A stretch of 64,000 bases of DNA from Lachnospiraceae bacterium A2 (GTDB lineage Bacteria; Bacillota; Clostridia; Lachnospirales; Lachnospiraceae), in contig KE159639.1 in assembly GCA_000403315.2 (NCBI GenBank), positions 4,298 through 68,297 of the forward strand, written 5' to 3'. Each line of letters starts with the position of its first letter. The first letter of the stretch is position 1. Below, piece by piece: positions 33,458-41,107 of this stretch. Below the pieces are notes generated by a model. That model was not told where the DNA came from, did no database searches, and saw only the letters and a list, made by a program, of their open reading frames with translations. The translations under genes and the position numbers were made by a program.

Positions 33458-33997
33458 TTATTTAATATTCAATTCCATACTTCCTGTAAAATCTTCACAT
33501 TCAATACCAATATAGTTGCTGCCACTTGACAATGTAATTGTTTCCTTATAAGTTCCGTCCGTTTCAATCAAGCTAACTGGTTTCTCGCTTCCCGAAATCC
33601 AAAATACTTTAGCAGTACCACTGTCAACTTTTAGGACGCACTCTACAGTTAATTCATTTCCCTGCTCTCTTTCAACATCAACACCGCCAAACAGATATTC
33701 CGTTTTTGAAAAGTCCTTATATTCGGCTGAATAAGTTCCAACGTAATTATCAATCCCTGTATTACGTTCCCCCTGCAAAGAAAATTCAGAAGTTAAAACA
33801 GTGTTTCCACCAATTTCATTTAGCGCATCCATGATGTCTAAAGCAGTATTTTGGGGAGTGTCGCCTACGGTATCAGAAGCCATATCAAGTATCTTTTCCG
33901 TTCCGTCGGATAACGCTTGATAAATGCTATTGCAACCGGAAAGCGATAAAGCACTCACACATATTAGAATGATACAAAGTATTCTTTTTCCTGTCAT
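33458..33997 (-). CDS. Lipoprotein of the lantibiotic-immunity cluster
   Basis: A 179-residue protein with a lipoprotein signal peptide (ILCIILICVSALSLSGC, Cys at 22) and a beta-rich domain thereafter. It overlaps the end of the MutG-type permease gene (ATGA). In lantibiotic systems LanI-type lipoproteins bind the peptide at the membrane surface and assist LanFEG; sequence similarity to known LanI proteins is not evident, so this role rests on context. Confidence 0.65.
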   Translation of the reverse strand: MTGKRILCIILICVSALSLSGCNSIYQALSDGTEKILDMASDTVGDTPQNTALDIMDALNEIGGNTVLTSEFSLQGERNTGIDNYVGTYSAEYKDFSKTEYLFGGVDVEREQGNELTVECVLKVDSGTAKVFWISGSEKPVSLIETDGTYKETITLSSGSNYIGIECEDFTGSMELNIK

Positions 33998-34752
33998 TGA
34001 ATATCTCCTTTGCCTTTTATTTTTTGCGTTTTGCTCCTGTCATGTGCCAGAAGCAGCATAACCGCAGTTATAACAAGCATAATCAGAAGAACAACAACGC
34101 ACCGGAAAATATTATATGTGCCGGTTTCCATGCCATTTTGATAATTGATAAAACCAAGTCCTATCGTAACCGGGTAAAGACAGGACAAACCATGACCGGA
34201 AGCAAAAGTCCCTATAAAACCATAAAAAAATGCAAAAGCTACGCTTGTCATAAATGCCCCTGCCTTTTGTCCTGTAAATACAATAATAGGAAGTACCGAT
34301 ATAAATACAAAGCAATTCATTCCAACCATTTGGATAAGCGATTTCATTATGCTGTTAAGAACAATTCCCTCATATCTGCAAAAAAGCGAAATGAGAGCAG
34401 TAAATAAAAGTTCCACGATCGCCAGAAAGACAGCAATCATTCCGCAGACAAATACCTTACCCAAAAGCAATCTTCGGAAAGATACCGGGATTGCCATTAT
34501 ATTTTTCAATGTGTCGTCTGTTCTTTCACGTTCGATCATATAACCCGCAATCAGTACGATTGTTGCCGGAAAGATAAGCGAAAAGCTGTTCCATATTACA
34601 TTATCTGAAAAACTGGAAAATGTCGGCGTTCCCGGCGTACCAATCTCCATAAAACAGGTTAGTAAAACAACAGACAGCATAGTTGCAATTCCAATCCAGA
34701 TAACAGAGTATCGTTTTAATTTCCAGAGTTCTGTTTTTATGAGCCTTGCCAT
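33994..34752 (-). CDS. Lantibiotic-immunity ABC permease, MutG/EpiG type
   Basis: A 252-residue membrane protein with six hydrophobic segments. It begins ARLIKTELWKLKRYSVIWIG and carries the family motif ERTDDTLKNIMAIPVSFRRL after the second segment. Together with the MutE-type permease and the ATPase it would form a LanFEG exporter that removes lantibiotics or bacitracin-like peptides from the membrane. Starts 4 bp after the previous gene. Confidence 0.82.
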   Translation of the reverse strand: MARLIKTELWKLKRYSVIWIGIATMLSVVLLTCFMEIGTPGTPTFSSFSDNVIWNSFSLIFPATIVLIAGYMIERERTDDTLKNIMAIPVSFRRLLLGKVFVCGMIAVFLAIVELLFTALISLFCRYEGIVLNSIMKSLIQMVGMNCFVFISVLPIIVFTGQKAGAFMTSVAFAFFYGFIGTFASGHGLSCLYPVTIGLGFINYQNGMETGTYNIFRCVVVLLIMLVITAVMLLLAHDRSKTQKIKGKGDIQ

Positions 34753-34755
34753 TTC

Positions 34756-35556
34756 TTACACCAGCCTTTCCTGCTTTTTGTATATTTTGATAATCGCAAA
34801 ATAAGAGATACCTCCAAGAATAAAAACGGTAAATACTACAATTCCTAATTTCAGAAAGTAGGGCTGCCAGTTTTCAAAAGCAGTTGTTCCCTGCTCAATC
34901 ATTCTTGAAGCCTGCCAACGATAAATAACAGGCGTTGGTAAAATACTGGTAAGCACTTTCATTACTTGATTTTCTGATGTGAATTGCCCTGTAAAAGCAA
35001 GGGAAAATCCAAACATTGTATAGAAGAATGTCAAAATAACTGCAAATACATAAGAGCGGTTAAATTTTACAATCGCAATTATAATCGGAAGTGTACCCGT
35101 GGCATATAGAATAGCTGTAATAACAGCAATTACAAGTTTGTTCCAAATATTGCCCAAATCAGTTCCGGCTATTATCCCGCCGATAATTGCAGAGAACAAT
35201 GTTACACAAGTAAATAAAAGACTGATAAAGTATAATACTATGATTTTTGCAGTCGCAATTTCCCATGCCGAAACAGGAATAGCCATCAAATTTTTCAGAG
35301 TTGCATTATCTCTTTCCATGTAAAAGAGCATAGCCGCTATAATGCCAAGTATGCAGGGAAGCATGACAGGAACAGCTATACAAAAAAGCATATCATATAA
35401 GCCGTCAAAAGCGTTCAGATCGCCCACATTCCCTTTTAGCACAAGTGCTGTAAACGGGATAGGAAAAAGCAATGCAGAAAATATTACAAAAAGGATAAAC
35501 TTTTTCCGTTTCAATTTCCAAAACTCACACTTTACAAGATCAAGCAATTCCTTCAC
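34756..35556 (-). CDS. Lantibiotic-immunity ABC permease, MutE/EpiE type
   Basis: A 266-residue membrane protein with six hydrophobic segments, starting KELLDLVKCEFWKLKRKKFI and containing ERDNATLKNLMAIPVSAWEI, the counterpart of the motif in its partner. Overlaps the ATPase gene by 17 bases, indicating translational coupling. The pair probably forms the heterodimeric membrane channel. Confidence 0.82.
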   Translation of the reverse strand: MKELLDLVKCEFWKLKRKKFILFVIFSALLFPIPFTALVLKGNVGDLNAFDGLYDMLFCIAVPVMLPCILGIIAAMLFYMERDNATLKNLMAIPVSAWEIATAKIIVLYFISLLFTCVTLFSAIIGGIIAGTDLGNIWNKLVIAVITAILYATGTLPIIIAIVKFNRSYVFAVILTFFYTMFGFSLAFTGQFTSENQVMKVLTSILPTPVIYRWQASRMIEQGTTAFENWQPYFLKLGIVVFTVFILGGISYFAIIKIYKKQERLV

Positions 35557-36463
35557 CCCCTGTTACACGCTTGAAATAATCTTCAAGGCTTTCTTCGCAG
35601 ACATAGGCTTCTGATACGGTAAGTCCGTTTTCGACAAAGGCGGTTATAATTTCCCCAACTGAAATATCTAAATTATGCAGACGCATCTTGTAGTCGTCCT
35701 GTACGGTAAACTGCGTTTCATGGAAATTGCGTTCTAAAATCCTTGCCGCCTGTGTTGTACTGGAAACGGTAAAACGGATATGTCTGCTGCTCTTTGCTTC
35801 CAGTTCTGCAAGGCTTTCTTCCTCCAATAATGCGCCGTGGTCAATAATTCCTATATCATCAGCCAGCAATGCAATCTCGGAAAGAATATGGCTGGAAATC
35901 AATATCGTTTTTCCCCTTTCAGTACAGAGGTCACGGATAAAAGAGCGCACTTCTGCAATTCCAATCGGGTCAAGACCGTTAATCGGTTCGTCCAAAACCA
36001 AAAGCTCCGGGTCGTGCATAATGGCAAGGGCAATCGCCAATCGCTGCTTCATTCCAAGCGAATATTGGGAAAACAGCTTTTTGTCTTTATAGGGAAGCCC
36101 CACTAAATCAAGTGCATTTTTAATTGTATTGCGGTTCGGCACTCCCCGCAGGGTAGCAAAAATTCGCAGGTTTTCTGTGGCGGTCAGATTTTGGTAAAAT
36201 CCGGGGGATTCAATCAGACATCCAATCCGGGGCAACAGCTTTTTCTCATTTGTCCGCAGGGGCTTTCCCCAAATTGTAACTTCCCCGGAAGTGGGCTGTG
36301 TCAACCCAAGCAGCATTTTCATTGTCGTTGTCTTTCCGGCTCCGTTTCTGCCAAGCAGACCGTAGATGCGTCCTTGCCTTACATGGATATTCAAATCTGC
36401 AACGCTTTTTTGTGTTCCGTATTGTTTGGTAAGATTTTTTGTTTCGATTACATATTTACTCAT
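35540..36463 (-). CDS. Lantibiotic-immunity ABC ATPase (LanF/BcrA type)
   Basis: A 307-residue protein from ATG 36463 (ACAAGGAGG upstream). Walker A LLGRNGAGKTTTMK, signature QYSLGMKQRLAIA, Walker B LLVLDEPINGLDP and SSHILSE are present; the C-terminal ~90 residues form the BcrA-type extension. First gene of the transporter operon, downstream of a promoter with three 11-bp repeats. An IS separates it from the two-component genes that presumably regulate it. Confidence 0.87.
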   Translation of the reverse strand: MSKYVIETKNLTKQYGTQKSVADLNIHVRQGRIYGLLGRNGAGKTTTMKMLLGLTQPTSGEVTIWGKPLRTNEKKLLPRIGCLIESPGFYQNLTATENLRIFATLRGVPNRNTIKNALDLVGLPYKDKKLFSQYSLGMKQRLAIALAIMHDPELLVLDEPINGLDPIGIAEVRSFIRDLCTERGKTILISSHILSEIALLADDIGIIDHGALLEEESLAELEAKSSRHIRFTVSSTTQAARILERNFHETQFTVQDDYKMRLHNLDISVGEIITAFVENGLTVSEAYVCEESLEDYFKRVTGGEGIA

Positions 36464-36543
36464 TGCAATCCTCCTTGTTTTGCGAAGCAAAATGCGACTG
36501 CCCTTGCAGGAGCAGAGGATTTTACCTCCTTTTCATATTTGCT

Positions 36544-36587
36544 ATTCTATCACGCTAACCTTGCCAAAACCTTGCCGAAACCTTGCT
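36544..36587 (-). promoter_or_regulatory. Immunity-operon promoter with three 11-bp repeats
   Basis: In plus-strand view AACCTTGC(C/T) begins at 36557, 36568 and 36579, exactly 11 bp apart. On the minus strand a -10-like TAGAAT (36549-36544) follows. Direct repeats at one-turn spacing just upstream of -10 are typical for an OmpR-family activator; the regulator at 39249 is the obvious candidate. Confidence 0.6.
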
Positions 36588-36646
36588 TTTTTCATGCTTT
36601 TACAGTTAAGCGAAATTTGACAGACTGAAAAATCCCCGTATTATTA

Positions 36647-38318
36647 GAGGGCACTGAAAAAGTCTGATTCTTTGAAAAAGAATTGGGCTTTTTTCAGTGT
36701 TGGTATTATAATAGAAGTATAGGGAAGGAGGACTCCGAAATGCTGAAAGATCATTCACAGTTGGAATTACCATTATCACCTTATCAGGGGATTTACAATG
36801 CGATCATTCCTGCAAATCATCTTTTGCGGAAGATAAAAGAGAACATCGATTTCAGTTTTGTAAATCCTATGCTGCGGAAACAGTATTGTGAAAATTTCGG
36901 ACGCCCGGCAAAAGAACCAGAGATGATGTTCAAACTATTGTTCTTGAAAAAGCTCTACGACCTGTCTGATGAAACTCTGATCAGCAGCGCCCAGACAGAT
37001 ATGGCATATAAATTTTTTCTAGACCTGGAACCGGAAGCAAAAATGATTGACCCCAGCCTTCTCACAAAATTCAGGAAAACCCGCATTACAGAAGATATTC
37101 TTGAAGAGCTGTTAAAGGAAACGATCCGGCAGGCTTTGGATAAAGGTCTGATAAAATCAGGAACCATTATCGTAGATTCCACCCATACAAACGCATCTGT
37201 CCGTGCGAAATCCCCTACACAGATTTTGCGGGATATGAGTAAACAGCTCCGGAAGGAAATCTATAAAAATGCTTTTGATTTATCAGAAAAATTCCCCGAA
37301 AAACCATCCCTGGAAGCCGGACTGGAGGAAGAAATTGCATATACAAAAAATCTGCTAAAGGCTCTGGAGGAAGGGATAGCAGCCTGTGGCAGCGGGAAGA
37401 TACAGGAGCTTGCCAGGGAAATGAAGGAACTGCTTGAGGATGAAAAGATCAGGGATATACGTTCAAAGGATGACAAAGATGCACGGTTTGGGCACAAAAC
37501 GCCAACGAGCACATTTTACGGATATAAAAACCACCTGGCAATGACAGAGGAACGTCTGATTGCGGGGATAAGCGTAACGCATGGAGGTGCGCCGGACGGC
37601 CAGGAGTTACCGGGACTGATAGAAAAGGTGCAGGAAACAGGGATAGAAGTGACAGAAGTAATAGGGGATATGGCATATGTCAGCGATGATAATCTGGAAG
37701 CCTGTGGCGAAGGGATTACATTAATTGCACGGACAAATACGGCGGTGGCAGCGGCAGCAAACGGAAAACTGGAAGAAGGATTCTGTTACAATAAGGATGC
37801 CGGAATGCTGCAGTGTCCAGCCGGGGAATTGGCGATGCGGGTAGAGAAACGGACAGCAAAGAACGGGAATACCTATTTAAGATATATATTTAGCAAAGTG
37901 AAATGCAGGAAATGCCCGTTAAGAGAAAGCTGCCGTGTAGGGAGAGGGAAATCAAAGGAACGGAGTTACAGCATTACCCAGGCAAGCGAAAAGAACCTGG
38001 AAAGACTAAAATTTGAGGAGAGTGAATATTTCAGGGAACGGATGAAGATTCGGCATCGGATTGAAGAAAAGAATGGTGAATTAAAAGAAGCCCACGGATT
38101 ACGCAGAGCGGATTCGAGAGGGCTGTTTGCCATGGAACTGCAAATGTATATCACAGCATTTGTGGCAAATGCCAAGAGAATCACGAGGCTGACGGAGCCG
38201 GTTATGCAGTAAGGGAACGCTTTTCCTTGCATGCTTTAGAGCAAATTTGTACACAGATGCTGTTTATATAGAGATAAGAAAACTCCCAACAAAAAAGTGG
38301 GAGTTTTTCAGTGCCCTC
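36647..38318 (+). mobile_element. IS1182-family insertion sequence
   Basis: Ends GAGGGCACTGAAAAA and TTTTTCAGTGCCCTC are perfect inverted repeats; TATTATTA flanks both sides (36639-36646, 38319-38326), although repetition of TA makes its exact length uncertain. It inserted immediately after the stop codon of the sensor kinase, separating the two-component genes from the transporter operon. About 1.67 kb, one transposase gene. Confidence 0.88.
36740..38212 (+). CDS. IS1182-family transposase
   Basis: A 490-residue transposase starting at ATG 36740 (GGAAGGAGG upstream). N-terminal DUF772 domain (RPAKEPEMMFKLLFLKKLYD, PSLLTKFRKTR), DDE residues in TIIVDSTHTNAS, VIGDMAYVSDDN and the Glu of RIEEKNGELKEAHGLRRA, plus the zinc-like KCRKCPLRESC region near the end. 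Frame intact. Confidence 0.88.
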   Translation: MLKDHSQLELPLSPYQGIYNAIIPANHLLRKIKENIDFSFVNPMLRKQYCENFGRPAKEPEMMFKLLFLKKLYDLSDETLISSAQTDMAYKFFLDLEPEAKMIDPSLLTKFRKTRITEDILEELLKETIRQALDKGLIKSGTIIVDSTHTNASVRAKSPTQILRDMSKQLRKEIYKNAFDLSEKFPEKPSLEAGLEEEIAYTKNLLKALEEGIAACGSGKIQELAREMKELLEDEKIRDIRSKDDKDARFGHKTPTSTFYGYKNHLAMTEERLIAGISVTHGGAPDGQELPGLIEKVQETGIEVTEVIGDMAYVSDDNLEACGEGITLIARTNTAVAAAANGKLEEGFCYNKDAGMLQCPAGELAMRVEKRTAKNGNTYLRYIFSKVKCRKCPLRESCRVGRGKSKERSYSITQASEKNLERLKFEESEYFRERMKIRHRIEEKNGELKEAHGLRRADSRGLFAMELQMYITAFVANAKRITRLTEPVMQ

Positions 38319-38323
38319 TATTA

Positions 38324-39247
38324 TTACAGGGATTTCGGAAGTAATAAGGTAAATGTAGTCCCCCTGTCGGGAGTGCTGTCAACGGTAATTGTTCCTTTGT
38401 GAGCAGCTACAAGTTCTTTTACGATTGATAAGCCTAATCCATTTCCACCGGCAGACCGTGACTGATCGCATTGGTACATTCTTTCAAAAATATGTGGCAG
38501 ATGATCGAGAGATATTCCTTTTCCATTATCTGTTATAGTGATTTTAGCTTGCATATTATCTTCAAAAACATGGAATACTATTTTACTTCCCTTGCTATGG
38601 ATAAGAACATTCTGCAACAGATTGTTGAGGATGCGGCTATAAGCGTTTGCATCTATACGCATAAGATATTCTGCTCCCGGTATATCAAACGCATAGTCAA
38701 AATTACTATTTTCTAAAACAGAAATCCAATCAACTATAATATTCCGGGATAATTCGTTTAGGTCTAAAACTTCAAAATGAAAAATCTGTTCCCCGGAGTC
38801 CAGTTTTACCCATTCAAAAAGATTTTCCACAAAATGCTTTAGATAATCCGCTTTTTCAAATGCAACATGAACATATTCGTCTTTTTCTTCTCCTGCAACG
38901 ATCTTACATTCTATTGCTTCCAAATAACCAACCAAAGAAGCAAGGGGAGTTTTCACATCATGGGAAATACTTGTCATTAACCGTTTATATGCCTGTTCAG
39001 ATTGTTTTTGCCTGATGAGCTGCGTTTGGCTGTTCATTGCAATATCGTTAATACCATAGCAGATTTTTCTTGTCATATCGCTCTTTTTAGCCAACATACG
39101 GCGGTTTAAATTCCCGGATTTTATATCTTCAAGGGCTTCTTCGATAATAGATAATTGCCCCTGTACACGCCTAAGTTTTGATATAAGAAACAAAATAAAT
39201 AAAAGTGTAAAAGAAAACGCAATCAATAAAAGCAGATTAACATTCAT
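38324..39247 (-). CDS. Sensor histidine kinase of the immunity cluster
   Basis: A 307-residue kinase from ATG 39247 (GGGAGG upstream). Only one or two N-terminal membrane helices with almost no extracellular loop, then HisKA with SISHDVKTPLASLVGY and HATPase_c with NNLLQNVL, DNGKGI and GGNGLGLSIV. The short sensor fits the intramembrane-sensing kinases that work with peptide-antibiotic ABC transporters. Follows the regulator with a 1-bp gap. Confidence 0.87.
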   Translation of the reverse strand: MNVNLLLLIAFSFTLLFILFLISKLRRVQGQLSIIEEALEDIKSGNLNRRMLAKKSDMTRKICYGINDIAMNSQTQLIRQKQSEQAYKRLMTSISHDVKTPLASLVGYLEAIECKIVAGEEKDEYVHVAFEKADYLKHFVENLFEWVKLDSGEQIFHFEVLDLNELSRNIIVDWISVLENSNFDYAFDIPGAEYLMRIDANAYSRILNNLLQNVLIHSKGSKIVFHVFEDNMQAKITITDNGKGISLDHLPHIFERMYQCDQSRSAGGNGLGLSIVKELVAAHKGTITVDSTPDRGTTFTLLLPKSL

Positions 39248-39248
39248 G

Positions 39249-39950
39249 TTATGCCTCCCTGTTAAAACGATAGCCCACGCCACGGACGGTTAAAATATAA
39301 AAAGGGTGTTCCGGGTCTGGTTCAATTTTTTTCCGTAATTTGCTGATAAAAGACATGATATTGCTGTCATCAAAAGCATATTCTTCCTCCCATACATGGG
39401 TATAAATCTGTTTCTTCGTAAATACTTTCCCCTTGTTCGCTGCAAGAAAGGAAAGCAGATCAAATTCTTTTCCTGTAAGTTCCACTTGTACGTCATTCAT
39501 AAAAACAAGACGGTTAAGATTATCAATCGTCATTCCTTGAAACACCATACAATCCGTTTCAGTGCTGGAAATTGGATTGAGCAGGGTATAACGCCGGATA
39601 AGGGAATTTACACGTGCCATAAGCTCGTTAATGCTAAATGGCTTTGTCAGATAATCGTCTGCCCCCATTCGTAAGCCGGACACTTTATCTTCTTCATCAC
39701 TTTTTGCAGTGAGCATAAGAATGGGGACATTGCTTGTCTGCCGTACTTGCTGCAATACTTGAAAGCCGTCTAAATCGGGCATCATAATATCAAGAATGAT
39801 AAGTGAACAGGTATCTTTGTTTTCTGCCAGGATATGCAAGCCTTCTATACCGCCGCCTGCGACAATCGTAGCAAGGTTTTCCTGCTCTACGCATTTTTTC
39901 ATAAGTGCGCAAAGCTCTTTATCATCATCAATAATCAAAACTTTATTCAT
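39249..39950 (-). CDS. OmpR-family response regulator of the immunity cluster
   Basis: A 233-residue protein: receiver with IIDDDKE, phospho-acceptor in LIILDIMMPDLDG and TKPFS, then a winged-helix domain (VELTGKEFDLLSFLAANKGK, DSNIMSFISKLRKKI, LTVRGVGYRFN). Probably activates the ABC operon through the 11-bp repeats at 36557-36587. Overlaps the upstream HTH gene by 8 bases. Confidence 0.87.
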   Translation of the reverse strand: MNKVLIIDDDKELCALMKKCVEQENLATIVAGGGIEGLHILAENKDTCSLIILDIMMPDLDGFQVLQQVRQTSNVPILMLTAKSDEEDKVSGLRMGADDYLTKPFSINELMARVNSLIRRYTLLNPISSTETDCMVFQGMTIDNLNRLVFMNDVQVELTGKEFDLLSFLAANKGKVFTKKQIYTHVWEEEYAFDDSNIMSFISKLRKKIEPDPEHPFYILTVRGVGYRFNREA

Positions 39951-40134
39951 GTTTTTTCTTCCTTTCTGCTTTCAACCGGGCATCTGTTGGTTTTTCTGCG
40001 TCTTTTGGTATCAGCCATAGCCGACTAAATTTTGCTACACCCGGTATGCGGTTTTCCTCACATAGCTTTTGCACCCGTCTTTCTGAAATGCCCCATTTTT
40101 GTGCCGCTTCCGGGGCAGAAATATACTCTAACAT
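39943..40134 (-). CDS. Small excisionase/MerR-type HTH protein
   Basis: A 63-residue protein: YISAPEAAQKWGISERRVQK then LCEENRIPGVAKFSRLWLIP is the helix-turn-helix with wing used by excisionase-type proteins. It leads the two-component operon and overlaps the regulator gene. Similar small proteins often precede such systems on Firmicutes elements. A good promoter lies 35-65 bp upstream. Confidence 0.72.
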   Translation of the reverse strand: MLEYISAPEAAQKWGISERRVQKLCEENRIPGVAKFSRLWLIPKDAEKPTDARLKAERKKKHE

Positions 40135-40169
40135 TTTTATTCACCCTTTCGCTAAACTCTATCAGTATA

Positions 40170-40198
40170 ATTATATGCGTCTAGCCGAATAAATACAA
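40170..40198 (-). promoter_or_regulatory. Promoter of the HTH/two-component operon
   Basis: On the minus strand TTGTAT (40198-40193), 17 bp, TATAAT (40175-40170), about 36 bp before the ATG at 40134. Confidence 0.65.
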
Positions 40199-40301
40199 GA
40201 TTCATTCTCTGTCTTTTATAATTATTTAGGCCAATCAGTGTAACTGTGTAGACGTATTCTTTTAAAAAAGTAAACTGTACAATACAATAGGGTGAACAAA
40301 T

Positions 40302-40667
40302 ATGTCAAAAAGACCAGTACCACGATATGATTTTAAGGATTTTGGAGCGGCAATCAAGGCTGCACGGACAGGGCGAAGAGAATCCAGAAAGAAAGTTTGC
40401 GATGAGATGTTTATCTCACCTCACTACCTTGCGAACATTGAACACAAGGGGCAGCACCCAAGTTTGCAGATATTCTTTGAGCTTATGCTCCGCTACAATA
40501 TTTCCGTAGACCAGTTTCTCTTAGACAAGCCAGCGGGGAAGGACACCCGGCGGTTACAGCTGGATGCATTGCTGGATAGCATGAGTGACAACGGGCTACA
40601 GATTGTGACCGCAACAGCCAAGAAGATTGCAGAGATAGAAAGGCCGCAGGAAATGGAGAACACATAA
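40302..40667 (+). CDS. XRE-family regulator of the mobilizable element
   Basis: A 121-residue protein with helix-turn-helix DFKDFGAAIKAARTGRRESR then VCDEMFISPHYLANIEHKGQ (residues ~10-60) and a helical C-terminal half. Such proteins sit beside the recombinase on many Firmicutes integrative elements and probably control excision. It is divergent from the immunity operon and ends in a shared terminator. Confidence 0.8.
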   Translation: MSKRPVPRYDFKDFGAAIKAARTGRRESRKKVCDEMFISPHYLANIEHKGQHPSLQIFFELMLRYNISVDQFLLDKPAGKDTRRLQLDALLDSMSDNGLQIVTATAKKIAEIERPQEMENT

Positions 40668-40685
40668 CCCGTGTTCTCCATTTCC
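40651..40685. terminator. Bidirectional terminator between convergent genes
   Basis: GAAATGGAGAACAC / GTGTTCTCCATTTC, a perfect 14-bp stem with a 7-base loop. It covers the end of the XRE gene and the gap before the convergent gene ending at 40692. Confidence 0.75.
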
Positions 40686-40691
40686 TGGCTG

Positions 40692-40991
40692 TCAACTTGA
40701 CTGGCATTGTTCTTGTAATATTTTACACCTTGTTTTTATTTCCGCTTCCTCTGACGGATTCAATTCTCTGTCATTCTCCGTCATCTGATCTTCCAAGAAA
40801 CCGGCATAAGTGTCCAGCAGGGCGTCCAATAACATTTCCGGCGTTTCCATAAGTTCCGCCTGATACCATTCATTCCTTTCCGGCTCCCATGCCATCAAGG
40901 TATACCCATGGCTGGTAAGAACAACTTCATAAAGCGGGTCTTGCTGAAGGTAATCGCTAAATACATTTAATACTTTCTCAAAAGTCAACAT
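40692..40991 (-). CDS. Conserved small protein next to the recombinase
   Basis: A 99-residue acidic protein (FEKVLNVFSDYLQQDPLYEV ... HGYTLMAWEPERNEWYQ ... EIKTRCKILQEQC). Proteins of this appearance are common on Lachnospiraceae integrative elements; I know no function. AAAGAGGAATG lies at its start. It sits between the XRE regulator and the serine recombinase. Confidence 0.65.
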   Translation of the reverse strand: MLTFEKVLNVFSDYLQQDPLYEVVLTSHGYTLMAWEPERNEWYQAELMETPEMLLDALLDTYAGFLEDQMTENDRELNPSEEAEIKTRCKILQEQCQSS

Positions 40992-41107
40992 TCCTCTTTC
41001 TCCCTTCCATCAATCATAAATCAGTTCACTTTGTATGATTTCCTCTGCCTGCGCCTTTAATGTATTATGTGTATGCCTCCTTGTCCTTTCTGTGGTATGC
41101 CAGCCGC

